Shown here piece after piece: positions 10,700 through 22,379 of a stretch of DNA of 64,000 bases. Each line of letters opens with the position of its first letter. Within the stretch, counting starts at the first letter, position 1. The position numbers and the translations under genes are program-made. The DNA lies in contig JAMWFC010000132.1 in NCBI GenBank assembly GCA_027475525.1, positions 124,001 to 188,000 on the forward strand. The letters are read 5' to 3'. This DNA comes from Macrolepiota albuminosa (Eukaryota > Basidiomycota > Agaricomycetes > Agaricales > Agaricaceae). A model generated the notes under the pieces. That model was not told where the DNA came from and did not search any database. It saw nothing but the letters and a program-made list of their open reading frames with translations.

Positions 10700-13414
10700 C
10701 TACACTGGAATATGTATCAGCCTGAAAATGTTGAGTGTGTACTCAAAATTACCTAAAAACAAATATGGGTCTATGACCTGTTCAATGAGGCCTCCACGAC
10801 CATGCCTGTCTCTGTCACCATTGACTCCTCCTCCAGTGCAACGTTAATTGTGGAAGGAGGAGGCGCCGATTCTGTCCTCAGTGGGGGTAGTTGACCCCTC
10901 GACTGCAGGTGAATCTACCACCATAGGCTCAGTAAGCACGACGTTAATTGCAGTAGGCATAGTAGTGAGCGTACCATGCACCGACGTTTGGTTTAGGAGA
11001 TTGACCCAATTTGGGTCCATTTCTATGAGGTAGTAGAGGCCATTGGCCTCAGGGTTGACAGGGAGATTGCTCTCCTCATGGTGTTTGAACATAAGATGAT
11101 AATGGTCGTCTTTGGTCATCTCCTGCCATCCATCTTATTGCAGGATTGCGGGAGGGGTGCCATACGTGGAGAGGTGCTCCATGCACTCATCGTCAATCTG
11201 CTTGAAGATGTCCATAGACATCGTGGGGGAGTGGAACTGCTGTTCCAGAAAGACCACGCCATAAGTGTAGGCATGGTCCACCCAGTCTAGTGGAATTTGG
11301 TTGTGTAAAAAGACATGTAACATGTCATCATTGGAGAAGTTCCATGCCTGGTCGTCAGGCACATGAACTTGATGAATCTCGAGCTTTGGCCCATGCTGGG
11401 GCTCAAATGGTTGCTCAGGAAACATGGCATCATACGAGGCAATTGCCTCTCGATACAGCTCCAGATGGGCCACAATAAGAGTCATGTGCCACATGATCAC
11501 AGGTTTGGCTGCGCTGTTAGTGCAGAGAGCTTGACATAATGTGAACCCAAAGAGGATCCGCCAGTGCATGCAGTAGGCATGGTCCACCACAATGCCCTGG
11601 TAGGTGTTTTCTAGCCTGGGTCGACCAAAGACTAGCGCGTACTGTGCTAGCTGGTCTAAGTTGAACAGCGTGGCTGGATCTTGAGCGTGCATTATACGTA
11701 GCGCTGTGGAACCATCTTCTTTTGTGCGCAAAAAGCACCCTGGAATGTGTCGTCGCTTGACAAGAGCAAGGTCATCAGGGCCCTGCATTGGGTTGACAAG
11801 GTCCTGGTATTGAGGCTCCTTCATCAGGAGCTGCATGGTCCGGTCGTGCAGAGCCTCAACTGTTTGCTGTGCAAACATCTGAAGCTCTATAATCAACATG
11901 TATGCAACAATTCTGTCACAACACAGGATGTGGATGTTTATATAATACTTGTAGAGCCAGTCCAGCTCTAACAGAGTGCAGAAAAGACTGTGCAGAGCGT
12001 GCTTGTACACAATCATACCCAGGATGTGGGCATACTGGCCAGAGGCATACTCATACGACACCACTCTATTGGTGTCAGCTTCCATCAGCATCGTATTCGT
12101 GGCATATGAATAGTACGTGCAATGGCTGAGTGCTCCTATAAAGCATGAATTCATTCACTCGATATCAAGTGGCCCCCACACTTTCAACTCCAAGCCATCG
12201 GGAATTCTTCCCAAGAACTCATCCTTGGCCCTATATTTCAGGGCCTGCAGCTCCTTGGCACAGTTTGCCTTCTTCTTTGCGATGCGCTTATTGCGCAATA
12301 CTTGTTGGAATTGGTCTGCTGCTAATTCCCCCTCCTCCCCATCCTTCTCCTGCTCTGAGCTCGACTCTCCATAGTTGCTTTTGTCAGACAAGGATGCAAC
12401 TGGCGCTTTGCCTTTTCTATGCATGGGTTTTCCTCTCAAGGTCGCCACCAGACCATCATATTGTTCCAGTGTGCGGAAGTCTGAGGTCAAGACGACTATG
12501 GGGTACTGTTCTGGCAGGGCCAGTACAAACACTGGCAGCATGAAGAGCATCTGGACTTCTCCTGCTCATGTAGGAATGCCAGCAGGGAAGGCTATGACCT
12601 TCAATTTGGAGGCATCAAGAGGTGGCTTGCAGCCACGACACTGACGAGATGGCCCTGACCTTGCTGGGGCAGACAAAACAGGTTGTGGCTGAGCCACTGG
12701 AGGGGCAGGCGCATTTTGTGCCAGAGTTCTCTCTCCCGACTCAGCATGGGATGTACTAAGAGTTGGTGCCTGAGGTGCCATGGTAACAGTTTTGGACCCC
12801 ATAAGTGGGGCCTGAGACGATGCAGGTTCCTGCTGACCCAAGGACAGGTTGGCCAGAGGCTCACTGACAATAGTCAGTGACTCTGACTAAGCCTGAGGGG
12901 CCACAGCAGGTAGCCGCAAAGATGAAGCAATAGGCTAAGCAGGCTGCTTGGGGCACGTAAATTGCACTGCTTCCAATCTGCTCAGGAGTGCGTCTGGCAC
13001 TGCTAACTCCTGTGCTTGTGGCACAGGCTCCATATACAGTTCTACCATGGGCTAATGCGCCCACAATACAGATGACGGTCCTGTCACTGCACCTGCATAC
13101 ATTGGAATCAATGCCTGCAAGCATGCTGGTGGTACCTGATAGTAGTGCTCTGAGCGCCTGCTGTCCTCCAGGTGCTCATAGTGCCCCTCATCATCAACCT
13201 TCATCTCTTGCAAGTGGAGGGGGGTCTGATATAGAAGCGGTTCTTTGCAGCCTGGATAGGCCATACCCGCAAGATGGTGTTGGCTTGCCACTGGATATGG
13301 CAGCTGCCCCTGGTAGTCTCGCATTTATATATTTGGGGGTCTCCCCCCACCACTAGAGCCTTGTAGGCTCTGATTACTCTTTTGTGGCCCCCAATAGGCC
13401 ATTGCAAAGAACAT
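10700..13414 (-). pseudogene. Large third ORF of gypsy G1, downstream of pol (unknown function)
   Basis: From the ATG at 13414 one frame can be followed for 905 codons to a TAG at 10700, interrupted by about eight stops. All can be read as single C-to-T changes of Gln or Arg codons. The N-terminal third is Gln/Pro-rich. A charged stretch with KGKAPVASLSDK near 12400 and a basic segment (RNKRIAKKKANCAKE) near 12290 follow. The C-terminal half (12150-10850) is a well-formed, Cys/His/aromatic-rich globular sequence without a motif I recognise. It lies between integrase and the 3' LTR, the place of env or accessory ORFs in other LTR elements, but no signal peptide or membrane anchor is evident. 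It may be a captured host gene. Confidence 0.55.
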
Positions 13415-13824
13415 GCTAGCAACGTGTATTGGGACTTAGAAGGAGAAAAGAAGAAAAAAATCTCCTAACTCCACCAGTGGTGTAAACAACTACAAATAGC
13501 TGCCACCTGGTCTTTCACCAGCCATCAAAGTGGACTTCATCCACATTTCACCACAACATATGCCTTATGCACGTTTTGCTAGCTGTTGAGGGTGTTTCAC
13601 ACCCTGCAGCTCTAGGTACCTGTCCATTGCTGCAAAATCTTTGCAGTTCGCTAGCGGGTAGTATCACCTAAGCTCCACCTTATCTCGAATTCAAGGTTTC
13701 CCCCTATCTACCTATGACCTATGAGATTATCTACAAACTATTCCTGGTCATCACCAGTTCCAAAGTCATATAGTTCTGGGGTAGCGTGATTAGAGAAGAG
13801 CACATTACTATTGGCCAAGTATGG

Positions 13825-15560
13825 TCACAACAGTGACACATGGAACTTAGAAACTATCCTGCATGCCTGCAGCGCCTGGGGCAGTTCCAGCATGTAGTTA
13901 AATGTGTTCGGCTCTGCCTCAAGGACTCTATATGGTTCAATCCACTTCGGACACAGCTTACTTGCTCTGCCTTTTGGCAAGTTCGAGTTCTTTGTCAAAA
14001 GATACACTAGGTTCCCTTTCTTGATGTCTGAATCATCACATCTGCGATTATTCACATGTTTTGTCTGCCAGACACGCAATTCTATAATTGCATTATAGGC
14101 ATCTGCTAAGTTTCATAGCGCATTGTGCGCAAACTGCTTTACTCTAACATGAATAGCTTCGTTGGTGCGAAGTTCACGAGTCATGGATGGCATATAGCCA
14201 TTATTGAGTTCAAAGAGTAAATACCCTGTGGTTTCAGATATGCTTGCGTTTATTGCAAATTCAACAAGTGGACATCTGTCCACCCAGTCCTTCTGATCAG
14301 GACGTATGAATGCTCACAATATTTGTGCAATATTCCTATTTGCTTGTTCTGTCTGGCCATCTATTTGCAGATGAAACAACATTGACATGAGCAACTTTGC
14401 TCTGAGCAGCTTGTGCAACTCCTTCTACTATTTGGAAATGAACTTAGCATCTTGATTGCTTATGATCAAACTTGGCAGTCCATGAAGGTGAACTATCTCC
14501 TTGAGATAGATTCAAGACAAGTCTGAAGCTGTCATAGTGGTCCTTACCGAAATGAGATGGACCATACTGGTTATTCTGCAAATCACTACCCAGAGGTAGT
14601 TAAAACCCTTTGACTTGGGAAACGGACCTATAAAGTCCATCCCGATCAAATCCCAAGGTTTAACTGATATAGGAAGTGAATGAAGCTTCCCCAGTGGCTT
14701 CAGTGTCGGTACTTTTGACTGTTGACAAAGCTCACATGCCAAGCAGAATTGGCTCGCTTCTTTGGCCATTTGCGGCCACCAGTACCAGCGTCGCACATAG
14801 TCCAGCGTTTTCTGAGTTCCGAAGTGGCCCACTACTCTATGGGCCTGGTCCAGGATAGTCATGATCAACAACCTCTCCTGGGGAATGCAGATGATGTTGG
14901 ATCCAGTGGATCTGGTAAGGTAGATGAGCTGCTGCTCTACCTTGAAGCACAAATGCGCTTGGATATTGTTCAGAATCTCTAAGAAGAGATTGTCATCCTT
15001 GTATCCTTGCTGGATATGTGTGCAAAATTGTGCATTTCCCAAGTCAATTGGTACAGGGTGATGGTCATGCGAGTCCAATGCCTGCTGGAGAGTCATTTCC
15101 GCACTACTAGGGCACACCTCCTGCCTCCTTTCTTTGCCTGGCTGGGGAATCTCATAATCCACCAGCCCCTGTGCCTTGATATCATGAGCTTCTTGCTGTT
15201 CTTGCAGTTGCTTGCTGCGACATGATTCCTGCGCTTGCATGGCACGTACATAGCTTGACTGTATGTTCTTTGATTTCATGGAACCTATGCAGAGGCAAGT
15301 CCTCACCCTCTGGGTCGATATGTTTGTCTGCCTGCACATAGTTGTGCACGTCATGGATGTCATCTCAAGTATTACTCTTGAAATATCGAGACAGGCAGTC
15401 CGCCACCTTGTTCAATTCATCTTTTACATAGGTGATGTCAAACTGATATTGCAACATGTAGTTGATCCAGCGACGTTGTTGCAGTGATAGATGCACTTGG
15501 GTCTTAAAAAACTCGAGTGCCTTGTGATCTGTAATGATATGGATCTTATACCCCATCAGC
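13825..15560 (-). pseudogene. Gypsy G1 pol, C-terminal half: RNase H end, integrase
   Basis: The minus strand begins inside RNase H (GYKIHIITDHKALEFF) exactly at the target duplication of the 16-kb insertion. It continues through the RNase H C-terminus (KVADCLSRYF near 15380). Integrase follows with the zinc-binding HHCC module (H..GHFGTQ..C..C near 14840-14730), the first catalytic Asp (GMDFIGPF near 14640) and the second in SNQDAKF near 14450. The GPY-type C-terminal domain ends VSLL at 13825. Stops and frame breaks occur between 14512 and 14080 and around 15363. The matching N-terminal half lies at 31699-33600. Confidence 0.85.
15554..15560. other. Target-site duplication, left copy
   Basis: CATCAGC here is repeated at 31692-31698, flanking the 16.1-kb inverted-repeat element. 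On the gene strand it is GCTGATG, encoding the Leu-Met of the RNase H sequence DKLMGYKIH. Joining the two flanks with one copy of this heptamer restores an uninterrupted reading frame. Confidence 0.85.
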
Positions 15561-16577
15561 CACATAGAGACATCACAATGGTATGTGTCATATGTTGTAT
15601 GGGAGCTTGCTTTGTGCCATACCATATGTGTCCAGCAGAGTCTGCTACACTGGAGTGGAGCAGTCTCCACAGTGCTGTAGAATACAGAGCTGCGGACTTG
15701 TCACAATGTGCTGTATGACACAGTCCAGTGGATCAGTAAAAGGCAGGCACACACATGCACATGCAGGCCCAGCGGATGCCAGCAGACACTAGCGGATGTC
15801 AATGTGCATCAGCAGCCACTGGCGGGCATCAGCACACGAGTGAAAACCTCCTCCATTGGCGGACTTCATGGCATGAATAAACCCTCCTTGAGGTTCCCCA
15901 CTTCCCTCCTCTTTCCATTCCTCCCCGCAATAACTCGAGGCTGCACATCTCCCCTTCCCTCCTTTTCCCACCCCCGACGCCAGCGTACATCCACAAAAGG
16001 GCCCTGCAAACCTATGCAGGCCTACGCAAGCCACTAGCAGACATCCACACAGACGTATGTTGACGGACTCAAACCTACACAGGCCCACGCAGGCCTGCAC
16101 AGGGCACCAGCGGACATCCACAGAGGCCTACGCAGGTCCACAGAGTCTGGTTGGACCAAGGAAAAAGGTAACTTCGTCTTGCCCGCCATATGCCTGTGGG
16201 GGGGAATCAAACCCCCGGCCTTGAGAAAGCCTCCAGCAATGGAACACACATTTAACCGTTGCACTACAGGTCCGTTACTAACGGATAAATTCAAAGGTTG
16301 GATAACACAATGAACAGACGCCTACCTACGTTTTTGCAGGTTCCCGTATGGATTTTTTGAGGTGGAAGGGGGGTGGCATACCTCCCAAAAGAGTTTTCGT
16401 GGCTTGAAAGGGGCGTTGGCATCAGCAGCCATCAGCTGGCATCTGTTGGAGTTCGTCGGCAGCCATCGTGACCCACTGGCATCTGTTGTGCATCTGTCAG
16501 CATCTGCTGGATATTTGCTGGTATCCATCGGCATCCACGGAAATCCATCAGCAACCCCCAGCATTGTCTGGCATCAG
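15561..16577 (+). repeat. Left terminal inverted repeat with Pol III-like module
   Basis: It begins CACATAGAGA and matches the reverse complement of 30648-31691, at roughly 90% by eye in the outer 200 bp, mostly by transitions. It contains a tRNA-like segment (16195-16270), GC-rich stretches with caggcctacgcaggcc-like units, and near its inner end a run of short units of the type ggcatctgctgg. The inner boundary, by loss of similarity, is at about 16577. Confidence 0.8.
16195..16270 (-). other. tRNA-like (A-box/B-box) segment in left inverted repeat
   Basis: The minus strand carries an A-box-like TAGTGCAACGG and a B-box-like GGTTTGATTCC inside a sequence closed by CCTGT/ACAGG. The equivalent in the right repeat (30985-31064) has a perfect B-box. 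It is too diverged or unusual to call a functional tRNA. Confidence 0.5.
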
Positions 16578-18360
16578 GACGGGAGAGAAGAAAACAAGGT
16601 GTGTGGGTGTCCACCGCATGGGATGGCATCTTGGAGAGCATGAGGGGTGGCGGAAGAGGGATGGGGGTGGGGAGAAAGAGGGGAAAGAGGGAAGAGGAGG
16701 AGCGTGGGTGTCCGCTGGTACGCCAGCGGACGTAGCAGACGTCGGATGTCAGGTCAGGGAGGAGGAGGGAAGCGGGGTGCATGTGGTGGATGGGGATGGC
16801 ATGTGAGGTAGTGTGGGGAGTGGAGAGGATGGCACTGGGGAGAAAGAGGCGGAAGGGTGGAAGAGGGTGCATGAGTGTCCACTGTCTGCTGGCATGCCAG
16901 CGGACGGTAGCGGACAGTAGCTGACATCGGCATGTGAGCCAGCTGACATCAGCAGTGCAACCAGTCCCAGTTTTTCAGTGGGAATATTCATTTATTGATA
17001 TTCAATATTGTGTACAGTGGTGGGTTCTACTCCTACTCCACCTTAATGGGGTCTAATAGTGACAATGGAATATTGAGAGGCGGGTTGGACTCCTGCTAGT
17101 GACAAATATTTTAATAGGGCCTATAAGCTCTAATAAAATATCCATTCATTACTCGCTAGCATTATCAAGTTGATCCGTTCAAAACGCTAGAAATTACTGA
17201 AGCGGGTATGGGTTGGATGACTTTGCGCATAGTCACAAGATCTGGAATGATCACATGCGCAAAGATGAGCAACCCATGCCACTGCAGAAATCTCTGGAGT
17301 TTTAAACGGATCACATTAATGATGCTAGCGGATATTAGCGGCCTGCTGCTCTAATATGCACTAGCAGGAGTTGAATCCACCTCTTGTGCACAATATGAAA
17401 TATCAATTTATCAATATTCCATTGTACCACAGGCGCTTACTTAGAAGTCAGGACAGTGTTCACGCTAGCAGACGTCAGTGGCCTGCTGCTATTATATAAT
17501 GTGCACTAGCAGGAGTCAAACCTGCCTGTCAGTGGCCTGTGGTAGTTGATCTGACCCACTTGATTTTCAGTATTGTGTGGAGTGGCAGGTTCGACTCCCC
17601 TAGTCCAGACTTCCCTAGTCCACCATAATGACATATAATGTTGTCTTTTTATACTGCTGCATTTTCGCACTAGATGTAAACTGTACTGATTTGTGGTAAG
17701 GACTTGTGGTTGAATGGAATATTGATACAATGATATTTCATATTGTGCACAAGAGCCAGGTTCGAATCCCACTAGTGCACATCATTAGACATGACATAAC
17801 TTTGTTTTACTAATTGTTATTTATGTCTTTCTACTGCCCACCCTTGTGTAATCGTTGAAGAGTGTGTTGTTTTTTGCGTTCATGAGAGTGGCATAACGGA
17901 ACAAAACAATGGGACAGTTAATCTTAGTAGACCTGAGTCCTGTCCAAACTAATTGAAATGTCTGTAGTAAAGTGCTATAGCCTAGTACACAATACTAGAG
18001 TGATATTTATGTATAACTGTCCAAACTAATTGAAATGTCTGTAGTAAAGTGCTATAGCCTAGTACACAATACTAGAGTGATATTTATGTATAATCCACAG
18101 AATGTCCTGTGGTCTAGCAGAATATTGTCAGTTTATGTTCCTTCTAGTGCACAACTGGAGGTAATGGATCAAACAGATTTATAATGGATTCTAGCAGAAT
18201 ATTGTCAGTTTATGTTCCTTCTAGTGCACAACTGGAGGTAATGGATCAAACAGATTTATAATGGATTCGTCAGTGGCACAACAGGACGGATAATCTTGAC
18301 AAAAAATAACCAACGGAAAAGCCAAGAATTATAGTAACTAAGGATTAAATTACTCATCTG
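16578..18360. repeat. Non-coding interior with tRNA-like repeat cluster
   Basis: 16578-16980 is GC-rich, purine-heavy DNA with more of the ccagcggac-type units. From about 17000 to 17790 there are at least five copies, in both orientations, of a repeat recognised by a B-box-like core (ggttcgactcc or its complement), an A-box-like tgg..caatggaatatt and the end ctagtgca. Examples are 17366-17450 (minus) and 17700-17785 (plus, with a perfect GGTTCGAATCC). Exact 77-bp duplications lie at 17940-18093 and 18113-18266. No protein-coding gene is supported. Confidence 0.65.
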
Positions 18361-18890
18361 ATATGTATTCCTCCTCTTCATTAGATTCATGTAATGCATC
18401 TGGATGTGTATTCCTCCTCTTCATTAGATTCATGTAATGCATCTGAATAGAACCAATCCTCATCAAGCAGGTAGTCTGCTGTCAAAAATGCAAAGTCGTC
18501 CTAGATTCATGTAATGCATCTGAATAGAACCAATCCTCATCAAGCAGGTAGTCTGCTGTCAAAAATGCAAAGTCGTCCGGTATATATGGCCCCTGAGGTC
18601 TGGGAAGTGTGATGTCTTCATAGTTCACTATCAGGCCTGACAATGAAGATGGTGAGGGTGACTCTGACATATCAACAGACACATCATCAGTACAACCAGC
18701 TTGATTGAAAGGGCCAATGGGCCTACATCGACCATGTTTTGCTCTAGCGCAAAATTCTTGTTCTGTTGAAATAAATTAACTATGATTACCAGTGCCAAAT
18801 TATACTCACATTGTTGATACAATTTGTTAATTCTTCTCTGATCCTCATGTCGAGTCATACATGTCTTATTCCTCCCACTCCTGGACATTG
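18360..18890 (-). pseudogene. Unrecognised acidic C-terminal ORF, frame-broken
   Basis: Read on the minus strand, a basic N-terminal piece (MSRSGRNKTC, then TRHEDQRRINKLYQQ) is followed by a possible intron (gtgagt...caacag). Next come a Cys-containing stretch (CARAKHGRC, near 18740) and an acidic tail rich in Asp/Glu/Tyr. The two parts do not join without a stop. A 77-bp duplication (18425-18578) and a natural 41-bp repeat (18364-18445) disturb the end. I do not recognise the family; cysteine spacing hints at a small metal site but nothing firm. Confidence 0.35.
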
Positions 18891-19501
18891 TTACCAGTAG
18901 GTAGGGTTGGAGAAGGAGATTGTTGGAAGGGGGAAGATGGGATTTGAAGAGCCGTTACATCAAAAAGCGGTAGAAGATTTTCTTTGTCATTGGCTGCCAT
19001 GCCTCCATCCATCTCTTCTGCCATCACAAGAAATAGCGGCAGAAGGTTTTCTTTGTCCTTGGTCACCATATGTCTGCCGCTCCGGACTTCCATTTGTCTG
19101 CTGTCACCGGCTGCCACAGCCTCCATCGCTGTTAGTCCTTCTGCTCCTTCACCAACAATGAATAGAGGTGGCAAAGAATCGTCGTCCATCTTCTCTTCTG
19201 CAGGAATGAACAAAGGAGGCAAAGAATCCTCTTCCATCTCCTCTTCTGCAGCAATGAACAAAGGTGGCAAAGATTTGTCTTCCGTCTCCTCTTCCACAGA
19301 AATGAACAAAGGTGGCAAAGATTTGTCTTCTGTCTCCTCTTCCACAAGAATGAACAAAGGAGGGATACCCTCTAAGTCAGGGTCATTAATGGATGGATTA
19401 GAAATATCCACCTGGTCGTCGTCAGTTTCCCCCAGCTCCCTGAATGTCCCACAGACATGAGCTGCTGAGGTGGAAGGAAGTTGGGATGCTGGTTGAACCA
19501 C
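18866..19501 (-). CDS. Acidic repeat protein (PPLFI repeats), unknown
   Basis: An intact 211-codon frame lacks any known domain. Its centre consists of five tandem units of about 17-18 residues around (S)LPPLFI-x3-EE, followed by two KENLLPLF units, so the protein is strongly acidic, repetitive and probably disordered. The corresponding DNA is visibly repetitive (19150-19370). It partly overlaps the preceding ORF, suggesting that both are exons or remnants of one gene. No homologue can be named. Confidence 0.4.
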   Translation of the reverse strand: MVQPASQLPSTSAAHVCGTFRELGETDDDQVDISNPSINDPDLEGIPPLFILVEEETEDKSLPPLFISVEEETEDKSLPPLFIAAEEEMEEDSLPPLFIPAEEKMDDDSLPPLFIVGEGAEGLTAMEAVAAGDSRQMEVRSGRHMVTKDKENLLPLFLVMAEEMDGGMAANDKENLLPLFDVTALQIPSSPFQQSPSPTLPTGNNVQEWEE

Positions 19502-19824
19502 AATGCGAGAGTTTTCTATTGTAGCATCCGTCTGCTTGATTCCGCTTTCTAATCATTGTCTCTCCAGGAAGGCCCAAAAGCACGATTTGAAGTGTGTGGA
19601 CGATGCAGATGTGCTTCGATTTAGAGAGATGGGCATGTTGAGTTGGACTGTTGTTGGTTGGTATGCAGATGAAGGCATGACTATTAGAATGTATGTGGTG
19701 CCATCATTCTTTAAACAATTTTGACACCAATTATAGTCATGACAATATGTCATACTTGACCCATGCTAACTGACCTACCTTTCAAGACTCCTTTCCTGAC
19801 CTTGTTAGTGACCTCAACAAGAAG

Positions 19825-21265
19825 ATGATGGATTACATGTCTGCTCTTCTTGGTAGAGACATGCCGTCCAACATGCAATCACCCCATGATTTGACTCCTC
19901 CTATCCTTACACGCCATGACCTCATCCTTGATCTGGATAGGGATGGATTCCCAATATTACCAGCAGATCCAGGACCAAATATATTTCAAACTCAGGCAGA
20001 ATTGGAAATGCTTGTCCGGGACTATCTAAATACTCATTACAGTGAATCCTAGTTTTCTCCACCTTTGCTCATCATCTGATTACTCTGTCGGAAATTGCGT
20101 CTGGTTACTGGTATGAATCTGCTCCTTACAAGGCAGTGAGGACCAATGATCAGCAATTCATACATTCAAGGTATTTTCCAGAGGGTCTGATATTCCAAGA
20201 TCCTCATAATCTTGGTCGGCCTGAGCTATTGTGTCTGCTGAACTTCTGGAGAGACTGTCAAGGACAGTATGGATCTGGTGACACCTTCCACTGGATGGTT
20301 TATCTCAACCGTCACAAGCAGCCAGTAGCTGCCAAGTACGGCACCCAAGCTGATTGTGAAAAAAATGTGGCAGCAGCAGCAGCACGTAAGGCTACACGCA
20401 AAAATAGAGGGAAAAATCGGAAACAGAGGCCAACACTATCAGCGGTAGTTGATGGCAACAGTAGGACCATTGCTAATGATGGAGCCACTGATGGCGGATC
20501 TACTTTAGTCACCGGATCTGCGGTAGTCGATGGCAACAGTAGAACCATTGCTAATGATGGAGCCGCTGATGGCAGATCTGCTTTAGTCACCAGATCTGCA
20601 GCCAACTTGGAGTGGCAACTGGGGCTTACACTTCCCCTGTCATCTAGCGTACCACACACACCACTGCCTGACTTACAGGAGGAACCTCCTGCCTTGCGCT
20701 CACCACACACTCCCCAGCCTCAGTGCCACAACAGATCCACAGTTCACAACAAATCCCGACCAAATGTATCAGCTTCTGCTCATGACGAGTCCGCTCTCAA
20801 TAAATCCGTTCATGACGGATGTGGTGATGATACAGCAGTGGTAGATGCCACTACCATCCACCTCTTACAATAAAGAGGATGGAGCTATCCAGATCCTCCA
20901 ATTAATGGCCCTAGTAATGGTTCCCCTAGATATAAAGTGTCAAGAAGGGTGCTCGACATTCTTCAAGATGAGGACAATGACCAATTTGAAGGTATGGTTC
21001 CCCTAGATATAAAGTGTCAAGAAGGGTGCTCGACATTCTTCAAGATGAGGACAATGACCAATTTGAAGGTGAGGGAAGGCTGGCATTACAAAACCAAAAG
21101 AAGCGCAAGGCATTGCCTAACCAATTGTCAACAAATTCCAAGCAACCCCGCAAGTCTCAAGCACAAATGCTACAGGAAGATGCAGCTCGATACATTGATA
21201 TGTCTACACCAGCAAAAAGGAGTAGCAGCCGCACTAAGGTCATTCGACCAGTCCGCCGTCATTGA
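19825..21265 (+). pseudogene. Unrecognised cargo gene of the inverted-repeat element
   Basis: Two blocks of good coding character lie in different frames. The first, 19825-20052, contains LTRHDLILDLDRDGFPILP. The second begins near 20066 and contains GYWYESAPY and FPEGLIFQDPHN, then LCLLNFWRDCQG. It continues from 20136 into a Ser/Asp repeat region (two copies of VVDGNSRTIANDGA) and ends, after a TAA at 20871-20873 and a 77-bp duplication at 20917-21070, in a basic tail (KVIRPVRRH) at 21265. Counting the duplication once puts both sides of it in one frame. The pieces recall uncharacterised Agaricomycete proteins, but I cannot name a family. The break near 20053 is a small indel or an unrecognised intron. 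Confidence 0.4.
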
Positions 21266-21401
21266 TGTGGGGAAGGGGGAAATGTTACATTACATTTTTG
21301 TAAACTATAGTGTTACAAAAATGTAGCAATGTCTGCAATGTCTATCATAATGAAAAAAAAAATTGTACAATAACAAACCATCCATCTTAAACCGTCCATC
21401 T

Positions 21402-22213
21402 TCACTTGTCTTTTGTTGCTTTCCATCTCTCAGTAAGCCAACTGGATGATCGGGTCCGTTGCATCGGCGGCTGACTACTTTGGGAGTTGCTGTGAGCCCG
21501 TCTTCTTAGGCCAGGGAGAGGGTTCTCGGCAGGGACTGCCGGAGGAACAGAAGATGGTTGAGGGGGTGATGGAGATGTTTGTGCGGGAGACGTTCCTGAG
21601 GATGTTTGTTGAAGTGGGGACGGAGCGATGGTGAGAGCAGATAAGTCAGTGGCATGATGGGATTGGTCAGTGGCGAGGGCAGAAGTGTCACCAGTGGAAA
21701 CGGATATGTTAGCAGTGGCAGGAGATTGGTCAGCAATGGGGTCAGGAGTGGTTTCTTCCTCTTCAACGATGGGACCAAGTCCACTGTGCCCTGTTGGATG
21801 CACTGCCACATCATCCTGAGCTGATGGACTGGAGGGACAAATAGAGATGTGAAGTTGATTCTGCAAAGCTGACGGATCCATCTGGCGTGGTCTTCAAATG
21901 TCTCACCCGCAAGAGAAACATTTGTCTGCAGGGTTTCTATGTGGCCACCGAGCATGTCGACCTAAGTCTGGTAGCGACGGAAAAAGTCCTCAATATGTGG
22001 TAATCAGCTCGCCTCAGCCATGATAAACCCATCCCGCACATGCTCCCCAATATTCTGCAATGGTTCCTGGAATCCATTCTCCATCCTGTCCAAACGGCTC
22101 TCCACCCCTGCCATTACACCAGCCACAATGTCCTCACTGTGACTAGACTCCATTGCCCGCTCCTTGCCATTTCTCTTGACCGGAAGAGGATCCACTGGGC
22201 AGTTGGAGGTCAA
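21402..22213 (-). pseudogene. Unrecognised coiled-coil-like ORF
   Basis: One minus-strand frame from about 22213 to 21506 is broken by TGA near 22004 and TAG near 21962, both readable as single transitions (Arg, Gln). It encodes a helical, amphipathic segment (AGVESRLDRMENGF, then VDMLGGHIETLQ) reminiscent of the N-terminal coiled coils of fungal retroelement Gag or transcription-factor-like proteins. A Ser/Thr/Pro-rich sequence follows in an overlapping frame. No catalytic motif is visible. Confidence 0.3.
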
Positions 22214-22379
22214 TGGTTGGGATGGATGGATGGACGGTTTTGATGGTCCTGCGATTGGACTGGCTGGTTCATCTGCTAACTATTGGTTAGCTATTTGAGC
22301 AGGAAAAGAGTTTCATACCGTCATCACTCTCGATAATCGTCACTGACTTCTTTCTCAGTGGTTTTTTCCCCTTAGCAGG

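Noticed and set aside
11135..12154. Free-standing host gene of 339 residues
   Set aside because: The frame continues on both sides through transition-type stops to 13414 and 10700 and lies between integrase and LTR, so it is better read as part of one decayed element ORF.
16468..16806. Coding ORFs in GC-rich DNA of the left arm and its inner flank
   Set aside because: Low-complexity, purine-biased reading frames on both strands without motifs; the same DNA is non-coding repeat in the right arm.
18364..18445. Another 77-bp seam
   Set aside because: This duplication has a 41-bp period and imperfect edges, so it is a natural short repeat and was kept out of the seam list.
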